NCBI GenBank assembly: GCA_934476675.1
Contig: CAKSOE010000001.1
Span: 62,001 to 126,000 of the forward strand
Direction: 5' to 3'
Origin: an uncultured Clostridia bacterium
Lineage (GTDB): Bacteria; Bacillota; Clostridia; UBA1381
DNA: 64,000 nt
Part shown: positions 32,798 through 42,037 of the stretch, piece by piece
Position numbering within the stretch: position 1 is the first letter of the stretch
Layout: every line of letters begins with the position of its first letter
Notes under the pieces: model-generated
The model's input: the letters and a program-made list of their open reading frames with translations, nothing else
Databases searched by the model: none
What the model was told of the DNA's origin: nothing
Made by a program: the position numbers and the translations under genes

Positions 32798-34186
32798 ATG
32801 AAAAAACAATTAAAAAAAGCAGCGGCTTGTATGTGTATTACAGCGATTGCGGTAAGTATGGCGGTATCCTGCGGAAAGAAAGATGCCGAAAAGGATGGGG
32901 TCATAACAATTTCCGTGGGGGATATTCCGGCAGCGGATGTAGACCCGAGGGCAAATCAGATTTGCATGGAGAGAATTGCAGAATTTGAAAAGAACAATCC
33001 CGATATAAAAATAGAGGCTGACAGTTATTCGTTTGCACCGGATACATATGCGGCAATGGCAGAGGCGGGAACACTGCCAACGACATATTATGTGCCGTTT
33101 ACACAGTCAAAACTGATAATGGATATGGAATATTCGACTGATATAACCGAAGCATTCAAAAAGTATGGCTTATATGACAAAGTAAGCGATACCATTCTTG
33201 AAAAAATATCGAAGAACGGAAAGATATATTTAGCGCCGTATGATTGTTATGATTCGGGAATGGTTTTAAATATGAAGCTGTTTAAGGAAGCGGGACTGCT
33301 TAACGCCGACGGAACGCCAAAAACGCCGCAGACGTGGGAGGAACTGGCGCAGACAGCTGAAACAATCAAGAAAAAAACAGGCAAAGCGGGCTTGGCGCTG
33401 CTGCCGAGCGGATGGAGATTTATGAATATTGCATGGAGCTATGGCGGTGAATTTGTAGAAAAAACACCGGACGGCAAATGGAAAGCGATATTTGATTCGC
33501 CGGAGGTTACTGCAGCGTTGCAGTATGTAAAGGATTTGAAGTGGAAGTATAATGCAATCCAGGAAAATGTTCTGGCGGACGCAGAGGGGATAAATCAGCT
33601 TGTAGGAACAGGTCAGGCGGCTATGATGTTCGGAGAACCGGGAACCGCGACAAAGTGCATGACATACGGAATGGACATTAAAGATGTGGGAATGATGCAG
33701 ATGCCTGCCGGCCCGGAAAAAAGAGTAACTCTTATCGGCGGAACATACAGCGTAATCAAAAAAGGTTCTACGGAAAAAGAAATCGACGCGGTAATACGCT
33801 GGCTGCAAGAAACGGGTACTTTGGGAACAGAGCTTAATGATAAGACCAAAAAAAGTATTCAGTCTCAGATTGACTTAAATCTTGCAAGCAATGTCATTGT
33901 AGGAGCACAGACAATTACACCGTGGAATTCAAACAATCCGGTAACGGAATACAGAAAAAATCTGGAAAAAGAACAGACAAATATAAATCTTGATTTTGTT
34001 AAGGAGTACAACAACAAAAACGATATAGAATTTCATGAAGAGGTTCCGGTTGCGGCAAGTCCGCTGTATCGTACGCTGGGAAATTGTATTCAGGAGGTTC
34101 TTACGAACGAAAATGCCGATTGTGCGGAATTGCTGAAACAGGCCGCTCATGATTTCCAGAAAAATCAGCTTGACAATATAAAATAA
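32798..34186 (+). CDS. Sugar ABC transporter, substrate-binding lipoprotein
   Basis: Family-1 extracellular solute-binding protein, 462 aa. It has a lipoprotein signal ending in SMAVSC (lipidated Cys25) and a typical core (GIDALVxx-like hinge segments such as WEELAQTAETIKKKTGK and GQAAMMFGEPGT). It captures an oligosaccharide for the permeases downstream. The frame is open to 32573, but GGGAGG seven bases before the ATG at 32798 and the signal peptide decide the start. The 225-base region before it has no recognised element apart from the terminator. Confidence 0.92.
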   Translation: MKKQLKKAAACMCITAIAVSMAVSCGKKDAEKDGVITISVGDIPAADVDPRANQICMERIAEFEKNNPDIKIEADSYSFAPDTYAAMAEAGTLPTTYYVPFTQSKLIMDMEYSTDITEAFKKYGLYDKVSDTILEKISKNGKIYLAPYDCYDSGMVLNMKLFKEAGLLNADGTPKTPQTWEELAQTAETIKKKTGKAGLALLPSGWRFMNIAWSYGGEFVEKTPDGKWKAIFDSPEVTAALQYVKDLKWKYNAIQENVLADAEGINQLVGTGQAAMMFGEPGTATKCMTYGMDIKDVGMMQMPAGPEKRVTLIGGTYSVIKKGSTEKEIDAVIRWLQETGTLGTELNDKTKKSIQSQIDLNLASNVIVGAQTITPWNSNNPVTEYRKNLEKEQTNINLDFVKEYNNKNDIEFHEEVPVAASPLYRTLGNCIQEVLTNENADCAELLKQAAHDFQKNQLDNIK

Positions 34187-34197
34187 AAAATAATTTT

Positions 34198-34225
34198 GCC
34201 GCCGGAAACCGAAAATTCCGGCGGC
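34198..34225 (+). other. Intercistronic hairpin between binding protein and permease
   Basis: Perfect 10-bp GC-rich stem GCCGCCGGAA / TTCCGGCGGC without a T-run. Such stems commonly protect the upstream mRNA and make binding protein more abundant than permease. Confidence 0.65.
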
Positions 34226-34248
34226 GGACAGTGAAAGAGGTGAAAAAT

Positions 34249-35148
34249 ATGAGCAAAATAATATCGTCGGTAAAAAGAATAACGGTGCGTGACGGCAGAG
34301 CATGGACGCTGATTTTGCCCGCGCTGTTATGTATTTTTCTGTGTGTGATTCTGCCGCAGATACAGGCGATTATTTGGTCATTTTTTGAAATGAAAGGCTT
34401 CACACCGACAGAATTTATCGGGTGGGAAAATTACAGAATAGTTGTGACTGATACGGCGTTTTTAAGGACATTTCAAAATACATTGCTATATGTGTTTTAT
34501 TCTGTTCTGGTGGGCTTTTTTACACCTATTTTGGTTTCATTGGTAATGAATGAGATAGTACATTTCAGAAAATTCACAAGATTTACAATATATCTTCCGA
34601 CGGTTATGCCGGCGGTGACAGTGTCGCTCTTGTGGTATTTTATGTATTATCCGGATCAGACGGGGTTGTTAAATTCAATCATAATAAAGTTAGGCGGTCA
34701 GCCCTATGTGTGGCTCCAGGACGGCAGATACAATATACTGTATATATGTATAAGTATGGCATGGACAGCAACGGGCGGTACTGCTCTCTATTACTATTCG
34801 GCAATGCAGAGTGTGAACAGAGAACTGTACGAGGCGGCGGTAATTGACGGTGCGGGCGTGTTCAGGAGATTGCAGGTGGTTACGCTGCCGCATATGTCGG
34901 GAATGCTTTTGCTGTTCTTTATGCGTCATATTATGGGCGTATTCAATGTTGTCGAACAGCCTATGCAGATGACCGACGGCGGCCCGAACAATGCCTCCGT
35001 ATCACTCGGACTTTTGAGTTACAGATATGCGTTTTCCGACGGAAAACCCGGATATTCACTGGCTCTGAGCGTAATGATGTTTGTGATAATGGTGGCAGCT
35101 ACGGCAATATATATGCAGGTAAACAAAAGGGTGGAGGATAATTTATAA
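34249..35148 (+). CDS. Sugar ABC transporter, permease (MalF/UgpA type)
   Basis: A 299-aa inner-membrane permease with six hydrophobic helices (first about WTLILPALLCIFLCVILPQI). The EAA loop LYEAAVIDGAGVFRRLQVVTLPHM binds the ATPase. A GTG at 34231 is in frame, but AGAGGTG before the ATG at 34249 favours MSKIISSVKR. The stop overlaps the next ATG by one base. No ATP-binding gene is in the locus; a shared MsmX-like ATPase elsewhere is likely. Confidence 0.92.
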   Translation: MSKIISSVKRITVRDGRAWTLILPALLCIFLCVILPQIQAIIWSFFEMKGFTPTEFIGWENYRIVVTDTAFLRTFQNTLLYVFYSVLVGFFTPILVSLVMNEIVHFRKFTRFTIYLPTVMPAVTVSLLWYFMYYPDQTGLLNSIIIKLGGQPYVWLQDGRYNILYICISMAWTATGGTALYYYSAMQSVNRELYEAAVIDGAGVFRRLQVVTLPHMSGMLLLFFMRHIMGVFNVVEQPMQMTDGGPNNASVSLGLLSYRYAFSDGKPGYSLALSVMMFVIMVAATAIYMQVNKRVEDNL

Positions 35149-36083
35149 TGAAAATGAATGTTAATACTCCGAAATCGAAAAAAAACATAAGCAGCGTATT
35201 GTTTGCCAATATGGATAAAGGTGTTCTGACCAATGCCGATATGCGTCAGAAAAAATATGTGGCTTTATATGCCGTTTTAGCGATTATAATGCTTGTGTGC
35301 ATATTGGTTTCGGTTGTTCCGGCTTTGTGGATGATACTGACGGGATTTAAAGAACCGGCAGAAATTTATCAGGGTCTGTCAAACTTTTTTCCGAAAAAAA
35401 TTGATTTGTCAAAGCTGGGTAAAATATGGCGTCAGATGAATTTCGGGAAATACTATCTGAATACATTTATAATGTCGTTGGGGGCGGTGTTGATAGATGT
35501 TATATTCTGCGGACTGGCAGGATACGTACTGTCAAGATTAAAACCAAAGGGCTCAAAGGCTGTATATGCCGTAATTTTCTGTCTGATGCTTCTTCCGACA
35601 ACAATGCGTCAGGTGCCGCTTTACAAAATGTTTATCGATTTTCCGATAGGGCATTTCAATATGATTAATACATATGTTCCGATATGGCTGATTTCGGGAG
35701 CAACGCTGTTTGATGTAATTTTGTTTAAGACGGCGTTTGACACAATATCAAATTCGCTTGTCGAAGCGGCGAAGATTGACGGTGCGTCGGACGGAAGAAT
35801 TTTTTTGCAGATTATGGTGCCGCTAAGTATGCCTGTAATTATAACGGCAAGTATATTTGCATTTAATTATCAGTTCGGTTCGTTCTTCTGGCCGCTGCTT
35901 GTGCTCAGAGATCCGAAAAAATCCGTTATGGGACTGCTTGTTTATAAGCTGAAAACATCGACTATGACAATGGATTACAGACTTCTTGCCATGATTTTTG
36001 CAATATTGCCGCAGCTTGCGATATTTATAATCCTGCAAAAATATATTATGAGCGGACTGAATGTAGGAGGCGTCAAAGGATAA
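35148..36083 (+). CDS. Sugar ABC transporter, permease (MalG/UgpE type)
   Basis: A 311-aa permease with six helices and EAA loop LVEAAKIDGASDGRIFLQIMVPLSMPVI. The N-terminal 40 residues are a basic cytoplasmic extension. It forms the heterodimeric channel with the preceding permease. A glycoside hydrolase gene starts 17 bases downstream, preceded by AAAAGGAGAAGG, so import and degradation are co-expressed. Confidence 0.93.
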   Translation: MKMNVNTPKSKKNISSVLFANMDKGVLTNADMRQKKYVALYAVLAIIMLVCILVSVVPALWMILTGFKEPAEIYQGLSNFFPKKIDLSKLGKIWRQMNFGKYYLNTFIMSLGAVLIDVIFCGLAGYVLSRLKPKGSKAVYAVIFCLMLLPTTMRQVPLYKMFIDFPIGHFNMINTYVPIWLISGATLFDVILFKTAFDTISNSLVEAAKIDGASDGRIFLQIMVPLSMPVIITASIFAFNYQFGSFFWPLLVLRDPKKSVMGLLVYKLKTSTMTMDYRLLAMIFAILPQLAIFIILQKYIMSGLNVGGVKG

Positions 36084-36100
36084 TTAAAAGGAGAAGGTTT

Positions 36101-39100
36101 ATGAAAAGAATTTTTGCAATGCTTATTTCAATTTCGATGCTTGCGGTGCAATGTGGTGTAAACGTATATGCGCAAACAGAGGATTATGCGGAAATAATTT
36201 TCGGAAAATACATAAAGACACATAATATATCGGGTTACGGTACAGGTGCGGCAACCGACGGAGAAATTGTGGTACGCAATGGCAGAGAGGGACTTAAATT
36301 TACATATGAGCCGCGAGTAACGTTTATGTATCTTAATGTAGATGACGAAGTGTTTTATGAGCCGGAGGGGATAGATGTACGTGTAAAGGTTGACTATTTT
36401 GACGAAGGCAGAGGAACCTTTACAATGAGACATAGCACACCCACGGAGGCATTTTATGACAATAATGATATTGTCAGGCTGAATGATACAAAGGAATGGC
36501 TTACGCATGAATTTATATTAAAGAATGCAGATTTCAGAAACCGATGCAACGGAAACGACATAGTACTGGCGCAATGGAGTACGAATATGCCGCGAACTGT
36601 CGATGATGTAATTTTCGGTTCGGTGCGCATTGAGCGTATATATCAGCCGGTTACGGAGAGCTTTTCATCGGATGAGGTGGGAAATATCTTTTCGCCCAAA
36701 GAGGAAATGAAATTAAGGCTTGATTTGCAGAATGCGAACGATGAAACAATTAATGCAAAGTTAAGCTACGGAATATATGACCATGAAGATAAGCTTATAT
36801 ATACCAAGGAAAAAGAACAGCAGCTAAACAGCGGCGGCAATGTGATTGAGATAAAGCCCGAGATTACAAAATTCGGAATATATAAACTCAAAGGCAGCGT
36901 TTGCTACGAATATGGCGGAGAGCAATATAATGATGCTGTGGAGACGTGGTTCTCATTGGCAGATAAGTTTGAACCGGGTGAAGAAAAGAACAAAAAGCTC
37001 GGTGTGGCTTTGCTGTATACGCTGTATAACAAAAATCCGGAATATGCGGATAAGGTGTATAAGGTTCTCGATGAGCTCGGAGTCGGAATGGTCAGAGGCG
37101 ATATGGGCTGGTGGGATATAGAAACCGAAAAAGAGGTTTATAATTTTGCCTCCGTAAAAGACGATATGCAGTTTAAATTTAAGGATATGGGCATAGAGCC
37201 GTTTATGATTCTTGACTACGGAAGTGAGCTGCGCGGAGGAAAAATGTGGAATGACCCGCCTTCAGAGGGAGAATATCTTGACGCCTATGTGGATTTCTGC
37301 GTTGAAACGGTAAAGCATTACCGCGGTGTTATAAATTATTATGAAATCTGGAACGAGTACAATAATATACCTAATTTTAACGGAACGGGCAAGCCGCCGG
37401 CGGATTATGCAAAGATGATAAAGGCGGTTGTTCCGGCAATAAAAGCGGTTGCTCCGGAGGTTACGCTTATAGGCGGCGTTACGGAGGAAATTCCTCTTGA
37501 TTGGTTCGATAAGCTCTTTGACGAGGGTGTGCTCGATTATCTTGACGCGATAAGCGTTCATCCGTATCAGTGGTCAACAGAATGGGATTTTAATTTCTTC
37601 CGCTGGGAGGCGAATGAGCTTAAAACCAGAATGAAAAATCACGGCAAAGAGCTGCCTGTATGGAGTACGGAGCTTGGCTGGACGTCGGGAACGGAAACAA
37701 ACTGGTATTGTTCGCCGATTGACCGCGCCATAAGAGCCGTAAAAGCGTATATAGTCAATGACAGCGAGCATATTTACGACCGATATGTGCATTACTGTTT
37801 TCAGAATGTCGGAATCAATCCGTATACATCAGCTCATAATGCAGGCTTGATAAGATTTACAAACGGGGAAGTGACGGATTTTGCGGCGGAGGACGGATAT
37901 GTGACCTATGCCGCAATGAATAAGCTGATAGGAACAGCGCTGCCGAACGGAAGTATTGTAAATGATGACGGCAGCTGTCTGTACAAATATGACAGGAAAG
38001 ACGGAAAAAACGTCATAGCCGCATGGAGTGAGGGCGAAACGAGAGCAATAAGCGTAAGGCTTGATACAAACGAAATAGCTAAGCTTGACATTTACGGAAA
38101 CAAGCTGGAAACACTTACTTCCGATGACGGCGTTTTTGTACTCTCGGCAGAGGATAAACCTGTATATTATACAGGTGATTTTAAAAGCTTTGAACAGGCG
38201 CAGGGCGGCATAACCGTAACTGACGGGCCGTACAGCGCAGGATTGGGCGAAGAATTTACATTTGAAGTCAAAGGAAAGCCGGAGGATAAAATCAGACTTG
38301 AAATAGAAACGGAGCTTGACGTGGTGTCAAATGAAAACGGCAAAGCGGTGATAAAGGCTCCGTCGGACAGAAGCGGCAGCGAGAGATTTTTTGTCAGAGC
38401 ATATAACGGCGATAAGGTTTGCTATGCGGCAAACAGCATTTTGAAGATTGATGCGATTGAAACCTCGCTGCGTTTTGAATCTGTAAATAACAGCTATTCA
38501 AAGGCAATTCTGACCATAAAAAACCTCGGAAAAACAAATCCTGTTTCTGGAACGGCAAGCCTGTCTAAAACAAATTCGGATATAAAGCTTAATGTTCCGG
38601 TGAGATTTGTGGAAATACCGCCGCAGAAAAGTATGGATTTTGAAATCGGATTGCCGGAAATGGTAAAAAAACGTCCGATGCAAATAAAGACAGAAGTAAA
38701 AACAACCGGCGGATATGAATACAGCTGTGAGCAAAAAGCGGATTTTACTACTGCCGAATATGCCGCAAAGAAACCCGACATCGACGGAATTATCGGAGAA
38801 AACGAGTGGACGGGTTCGTGGTTTGCAGCGGATAAAGCGGATATGGTAAAGAATATTAAGGATTGGCGTGGTGTGAATGATTTAAGTTTCTCGGGAAATC
38901 TTATGTGGGACGAAGATAATCTTTATATGGCAGCTGCGGTAAAGGATGATGTATTCAGCCAGGATTATGTAAATAATGCGGTGTGGAACGGTGATTCAAT
39001 GCAATTCGGATTGAATGATATTCCGGCAAACATTCATAATACCGCACAATTTACACCGTTTTGTCTGAGTCTGACAAAAGAGGGCGTACAGCTGTACAGA

Positions 39101-39373
39101 AGCGCCTGCTACTATTTTTCGGAGGCGGGATTGATAAAAAATGCAAAAACAGCGGTAAAGCGCACGTCGGACGGAGTTGTATATGAAGCTGCAATACCGT
39201 GGTCGGAGATTTTCTATGAGGGATATACTCCCGATACAAGTTCACAGGTGGGTTTTTCGATATTGTTTAATGATAATGACGGAAACGGCAGACGCGGCTG
39301 GATAGAATATAACAGCGGAATCGGATCGGGAAAAGACTATACACAGTTCGGCAAAATAACATTTATAAAATAA
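36101..39373 (+). CDS. Secreted clan-A (GH39-like) glycoside hydrolase with C-terminal CBM9/DOMON-like domain
   Basis: A 1090-aa exported enzyme. Signal peptide with cleavage near NVYA-QTED. Residues about 25-200 are a beta-sandwich, about 205-300 an Ig-like domain, about 305-640 a (beta/alpha)8 barrel. Acid/base Glu419 lies in YEIWNEYNN and nucleophile Glu524 in WSTELGW, as in GH39/GH5-type enzymes. Residues about 690-880 are two Ig-like modules; about 888-1088 is a CBM9-like domain (DIDGIIGENEW...DSMQFGLND). There is no SLH, LPxTG or dockerin anchor. Substrate unknown; beta-xyloside, iduronide or arabinofuranoside activities occur in relatives. Confidence 0.82.
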   Translation: MKRIFAMLISISMLAVQCGVNVYAQTEDYAEIIFGKYIKTHNISGYGTGAATDGEIVVRNGREGLKFTYEPRVTFMYLNVDDEVFYEPEGIDVRVKVDYFDEGRGTFTMRHSTPTEAFYDNNDIVRLNDTKEWLTHEFILKNADFRNRCNGNDIVLAQWSTNMPRTVDDVIFGSVRIERIYQPVTESFSSDEVGNIFSPKEEMKLRLDLQNANDETINAKLSYGIYDHEDKLIYTKEKEQQLNSGGNVIEIKPEITKFGIYKLKGSVCYEYGGEQYNDAVETWFSLADKFEPGEEKNKKLGVALLYTLYNKNPEYADKVYKVLDELGVGMVRGDMGWWDIETEKEVYNFASVKDDMQFKFKDMGIEPFMILDYGSELRGGKMWNDPPSEGEYLDAYVDFCVETVKHYRGVINYYEIWNEYNNIPNFNGTGKPPADYAKMIKAVVPAIKAVAPEVTLIGGVTEEIPLDWFDKLFDEGVLDYLDAISVHPYQWSTEWDFNFFRWEANELKTRMKNHGKELPVWSTELGWTSGTETNWYCSPIDRAIRAVKAYIVNDSEHIYDRYVHYCFQNVGINPYTSAHNAGLIRFTNGEVTDFAAEDGYVTYAAMNKLIGTALPNGSIVNDDGSCLYKYDRKDGKNVIAAWSEGETRAISVRLDTNEIAKLDIYGNKLETLTSDDGVFVLSAEDKPVYYTGDFKSFEQAQGGITVTDGPYSAGLGEEFTFEVKGKPEDKIRLEIETELDVVSNENGKAVIKAPSDRSGSERFFVRAYNGDKVCYAANSILKIDAIETSLRFESVNNSYSKAILTIKNLGKTNPVSGTASLSKTNSDIKLNVPVRFVEIPPQKSMDFEIGLPEMVKKRPMQIKTEVKTTGGYEYSCEQKADFTTAEYAAKKPDIDGIIGENEWTGSWFAADKADMVKNIKDWRGVNDLSFSGNLMWDEDNLYMAAAVKDDVFSQDYVNNAVWNGDSMQFGLNDIPANIHNTAQFTPFCLSLTKEGVQLYRSACYYFSEAGLIKNAKTAVKRTSDGVVYEAAIPWSEIFYEGYTPDTSSQVGFSILFNDNDGNGRRGWIEYNSGIGSGKDYTQFGKITFIK

Positions 39374-39389
39374 CAGGCGTTCATTGTAA

Positions 39390-39414
39390 ATAAATTTTGT
39401 ATAACAAAATTTAT
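39390..39414. promoter_or_regulatory. AT-rich palindrome in the 36101/39454 gene gap
   Basis: Arms ATAAATTTTGT and ACAAAATTTAT (11 bp, perfect) around ATA. It overlaps possible -10-like AT sequence. It could be an operator or an mRNA hairpin; no T-run follows. Confidence 0.4.
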
Positions 39415-39453
39415 ATAATATTATAGGCAAAAGTATGAAAGGAGAATAATGTT

Positions 39454-41979
39454 ATGAAATTAAGGAAACTAATGTCGGCAGTATTATCAGCATCACTTTT
39501 GACGGGAGCAGCAGTAATGCCGGTACAGGCAAAAAGCATCAGCGAGGTGGATTACCTCATAAACGAGAACTTTGAAAACTATGTAAACGGAGAAATTCCG
39601 TCGGGATTTGAAAAATGGGTATATGACGGAGTTGATGTTTCGTTTGAAAGAGTTGCAGGCACAAGAGGCGGAGGCGTTAAAATCTCAACTCCGTCGGGGT
39701 ATAGCGTCGGTCTCAAAAAACAGCTTGAAAGAGGTCTTAACTCAGATGAAATTCTGACAGTAAGCTCGAAGCTTAAATACGACGAAAAGAATACAAAAAT
39801 AATTTTCGGTATGGATAATAAAGCGGGAAACAGCCCCGAAAAATTATTTATAAACTTTGCGGATGGAAAAGTAAACAGCTGGTGGTCGGACAGACAGCAG
39901 CTGGGCACATTTACGGCGCCGCAATCGGGCGAATGGTTTGACTTTTCGGCTGAAATAATCGGAAGTACGGGACTGATAAATTTATATATAAACGGCGAAC
40001 GCGTACTTGCAAATACCACAACCGGATGGGACGGCGTCAGCTACATCAAAGACAGCGCCTCATGGATGGATAAGGGTGAAAATCTTGCCGCTTTGTCAAA
40101 GCTTTATTTCGGAGTGGCTGCTCCGTCGAGTGTGATAAGCATTGATGATTTTGTTGTTAAGTGTTCAAAGGCAGCGTTTAAAGAAGGCTCGGTATTCAGG
40201 ACGGATTTTTCGGAATATAAAACCGGAAATGCGTGGAGCCTGCCGGACGGATTTGACCGTTCACTGCTTTATCCGTGCGTAAAGCCGGGAAGTGTTGACG
40301 AAGAACACGGACAGTCGCTTTCTATCGGCTATAACGATAAGTCAATGTCCGGAGTGGTGTTTGAAAGCAGAAATGACGAGGGAACAGCCATAACATCGGG
40401 TACGGTAGAATATTCGTTTGACGCATACAAGACAAATGATGAAATACAGCTGAGATTGTTCATGACAAACGGTTATGACATTACCAAATACGAGTATATG
40501 CAGATAGGCGGCGACACAGACGGCACATTTGCACCTGTAACAGGATTTTTTGTCAACGGTAATGAGTGGAACAAGCCTGTCGGCAGCGGAAAATGGGTTA
40601 ACTATAAAATTACGGCAAATTTGAATAAAAAAATCGGAGAAATCTTTATAGACGGTGAAAGTCAAGGTAAGATGCAGATTATGAACGAACCGAAGATTGC
40701 CGGAATATGTATAAACCGTGCGGCAAATAAGGGAGCGGATACTGAATTGTACATTGATAATTTCAAGTATTCATATTCGCCTGCTGAAACCGGAATAGAA
40801 TTTTACGGAAATTCGGCAAGTCAGTGGTATACGCCGGAGGCGGTAACAGACGAAGGCGTTGTAACGGCAGAGCCGGGAAAAGATATATGCAGTAAGCCCG
40901 TTACAACAGCCGGAATAAGTACGGGAGCGCTTAATATCAGTTATAAAATAAAAGCAGATACGGGTGCAAAAACGTGGATTACCGTTAACGGCTCGGAAAC
41001 AAGCAATTCGCTGCCGCTCACATATTTTGCAAACGACGGTATTGCAGTCGGAAGCGAGGGTATGGGTGACGAAAATTACAGACTTTCAACCGATGATGCA
41101 ACGGGAGTATGGTATGATGTGTCGTTAAAGCTGGATTTTGATTCAAAGGTTCTTTCTGCGGAGGTAACTCCGGAGGGCGGAGAAACTCTGAGAAAAAAAA
41201 TCAGCTTTGATCCCAAAGATATATGGTCGGGTTACGCAATCAGCGATATTAAGTGGCTTCATGTTAAAAATAGCGCCGTCGCTGTCGGCAATGCGGAATT
41301 TAAAGACCTTGTTATAAAAACTGCCGGTGCGGAAATGCTGAAAGAACCTCAGCTTACACTGTATAATACAAAAGGCGAGATTGTCGATGACGCAATTGCC
41401 GAGCCGGAAATTCAAACAATTGACATTAATTTCAACTCCCCGATGGATATGGCGGCTTTGGCTGATGCAGTCACACTGAAAGCGGATGATAATACAGACG
41501 TTAATTTTACAATGACGCAGAAAAACGGAGTTGTATCGCTTAAGCTTCCGGGACTTTTAAAGGGAGATACGGTTTATACATTACAGATAAATAATTCGGC
41601 AAAAAATATTTTCGGGGAAAATATCGCACAGACGGTTTCAACCGAAATTCATACCGGAAAAGGCGCTCAGAAAGGAATTCTGACATCTGCAATAAGCAGT
41701 CTGACGGAGCTGGCAGAAGGTACGGACGTCACATTTACGATTGATTATACCAATACAACGTTTAACAACAATGAGATGTATATGATTGTAAGCTATTACG
41801 GTGAAAATATCTTGAAAGCAATAGACTCGTATAACATTAATTCGGGTGATGAAGTAAATAATGTCAGACTCAAAATAAATAAAACAATCGGAAACATGAC
41901 GGATATTTCAAAAGTCAAGGTTTTCCTGTGGCAGGGATATGAAACATTACAGCCGATTGCCGAAAATCTTGTTTTTTAA
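39454..41979 (+). CDS. Large secreted multi-beta-sandwich protein of unknown function
   Basis: An 841-aa exported protein. Signal peptide ends near MPVQA-KS. At least two to three concanavalin/LamG-like jelly-roll repeats begin NENFENYVNGEIPSGF (about 36), FRTDFSEYKTGNAWSLPDGF (about 248) and a more divergent copy (about 450-625). A SbsA-type Ig-like domain (FNSPMDMAALADAVTLKAD, about 645-745) follows, then a C-terminal Ig-like tail. No catalytic signature is evident. It lies between two glycoside hydrolases, so glycan binding or a new hydrolase/lyase is plausible. Confidence 0.75.
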   Translation: MKLRKLMSAVLSASLLTGAAVMPVQAKSISEVDYLINENFENYVNGEIPSGFEKWVYDGVDVSFERVAGTRGGGVKISTPSGYSVGLKKQLERGLNSDEILTVSSKLKYDEKNTKIIFGMDNKAGNSPEKLFINFADGKVNSWWSDRQQLGTFTAPQSGEWFDFSAEIIGSTGLINLYINGERVLANTTTGWDGVSYIKDSASWMDKGENLAALSKLYFGVAAPSSVISIDDFVVKCSKAAFKEGSVFRTDFSEYKTGNAWSLPDGFDRSLLYPCVKPGSVDEEHGQSLSIGYNDKSMSGVVFESRNDEGTAITSGTVEYSFDAYKTNDEIQLRLFMTNGYDITKYEYMQIGGDTDGTFAPVTGFFVNGNEWNKPVGSGKWVNYKITANLNKKIGEIFIDGESQGKMQIMNEPKIAGICINRAANKGADTELYIDNFKYSYSPAETGIEFYGNSASQWYTPEAVTDEGVVTAEPGKDICSKPVTTAGISTGALNISYKIKADTGAKTWITVNGSETSNSLPLTYFANDGIAVGSEGMGDENYRLSTDDATGVWYDVSLKLDFDSKVLSAEVTPEGGETLRKKISFDPKDIWSGYAISDIKWLHVKNSAVAVGNAEFKDLVIKTAGAEMLKEPQLTLYNTKGEIVDDAIAEPEIQTIDINFNSPMDMAALADAVTLKADDNTDVNFTMTQKNGVVSLKLPGLLKGDTVYTLQINNSAKNIFGENIAQTVSTEIHTGKGAQKGILTSAISSLTELAEGTDVTFTIDYTNTTFNNNEMYMIVSYYGENILKAIDSYNINSGDEVNNVRLKINKTIGNMTDISKVKVFLWQGYETLQPIAENLVF

Positions 41980-41982
41980 GGA

Positions 41983-42010
41983 TATGCAGAGTGCGGAAGC
42001 ACTCTGCATA
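41983..42010 (+). other. Intercistronic GGAA-loop hairpin
   Basis: Perfect 12-bp stem TATGCAGAGTGC / GCACTCTGCATA closed by GGAA (a GNRA tetraloop). No T-run; a likely mRNA-stabilising or processing element between two secreted-protein genes. Confidence 0.65.
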
Positions 42011-42037
42011 CAGTGACAGCTGATACGGAGGAATTTT

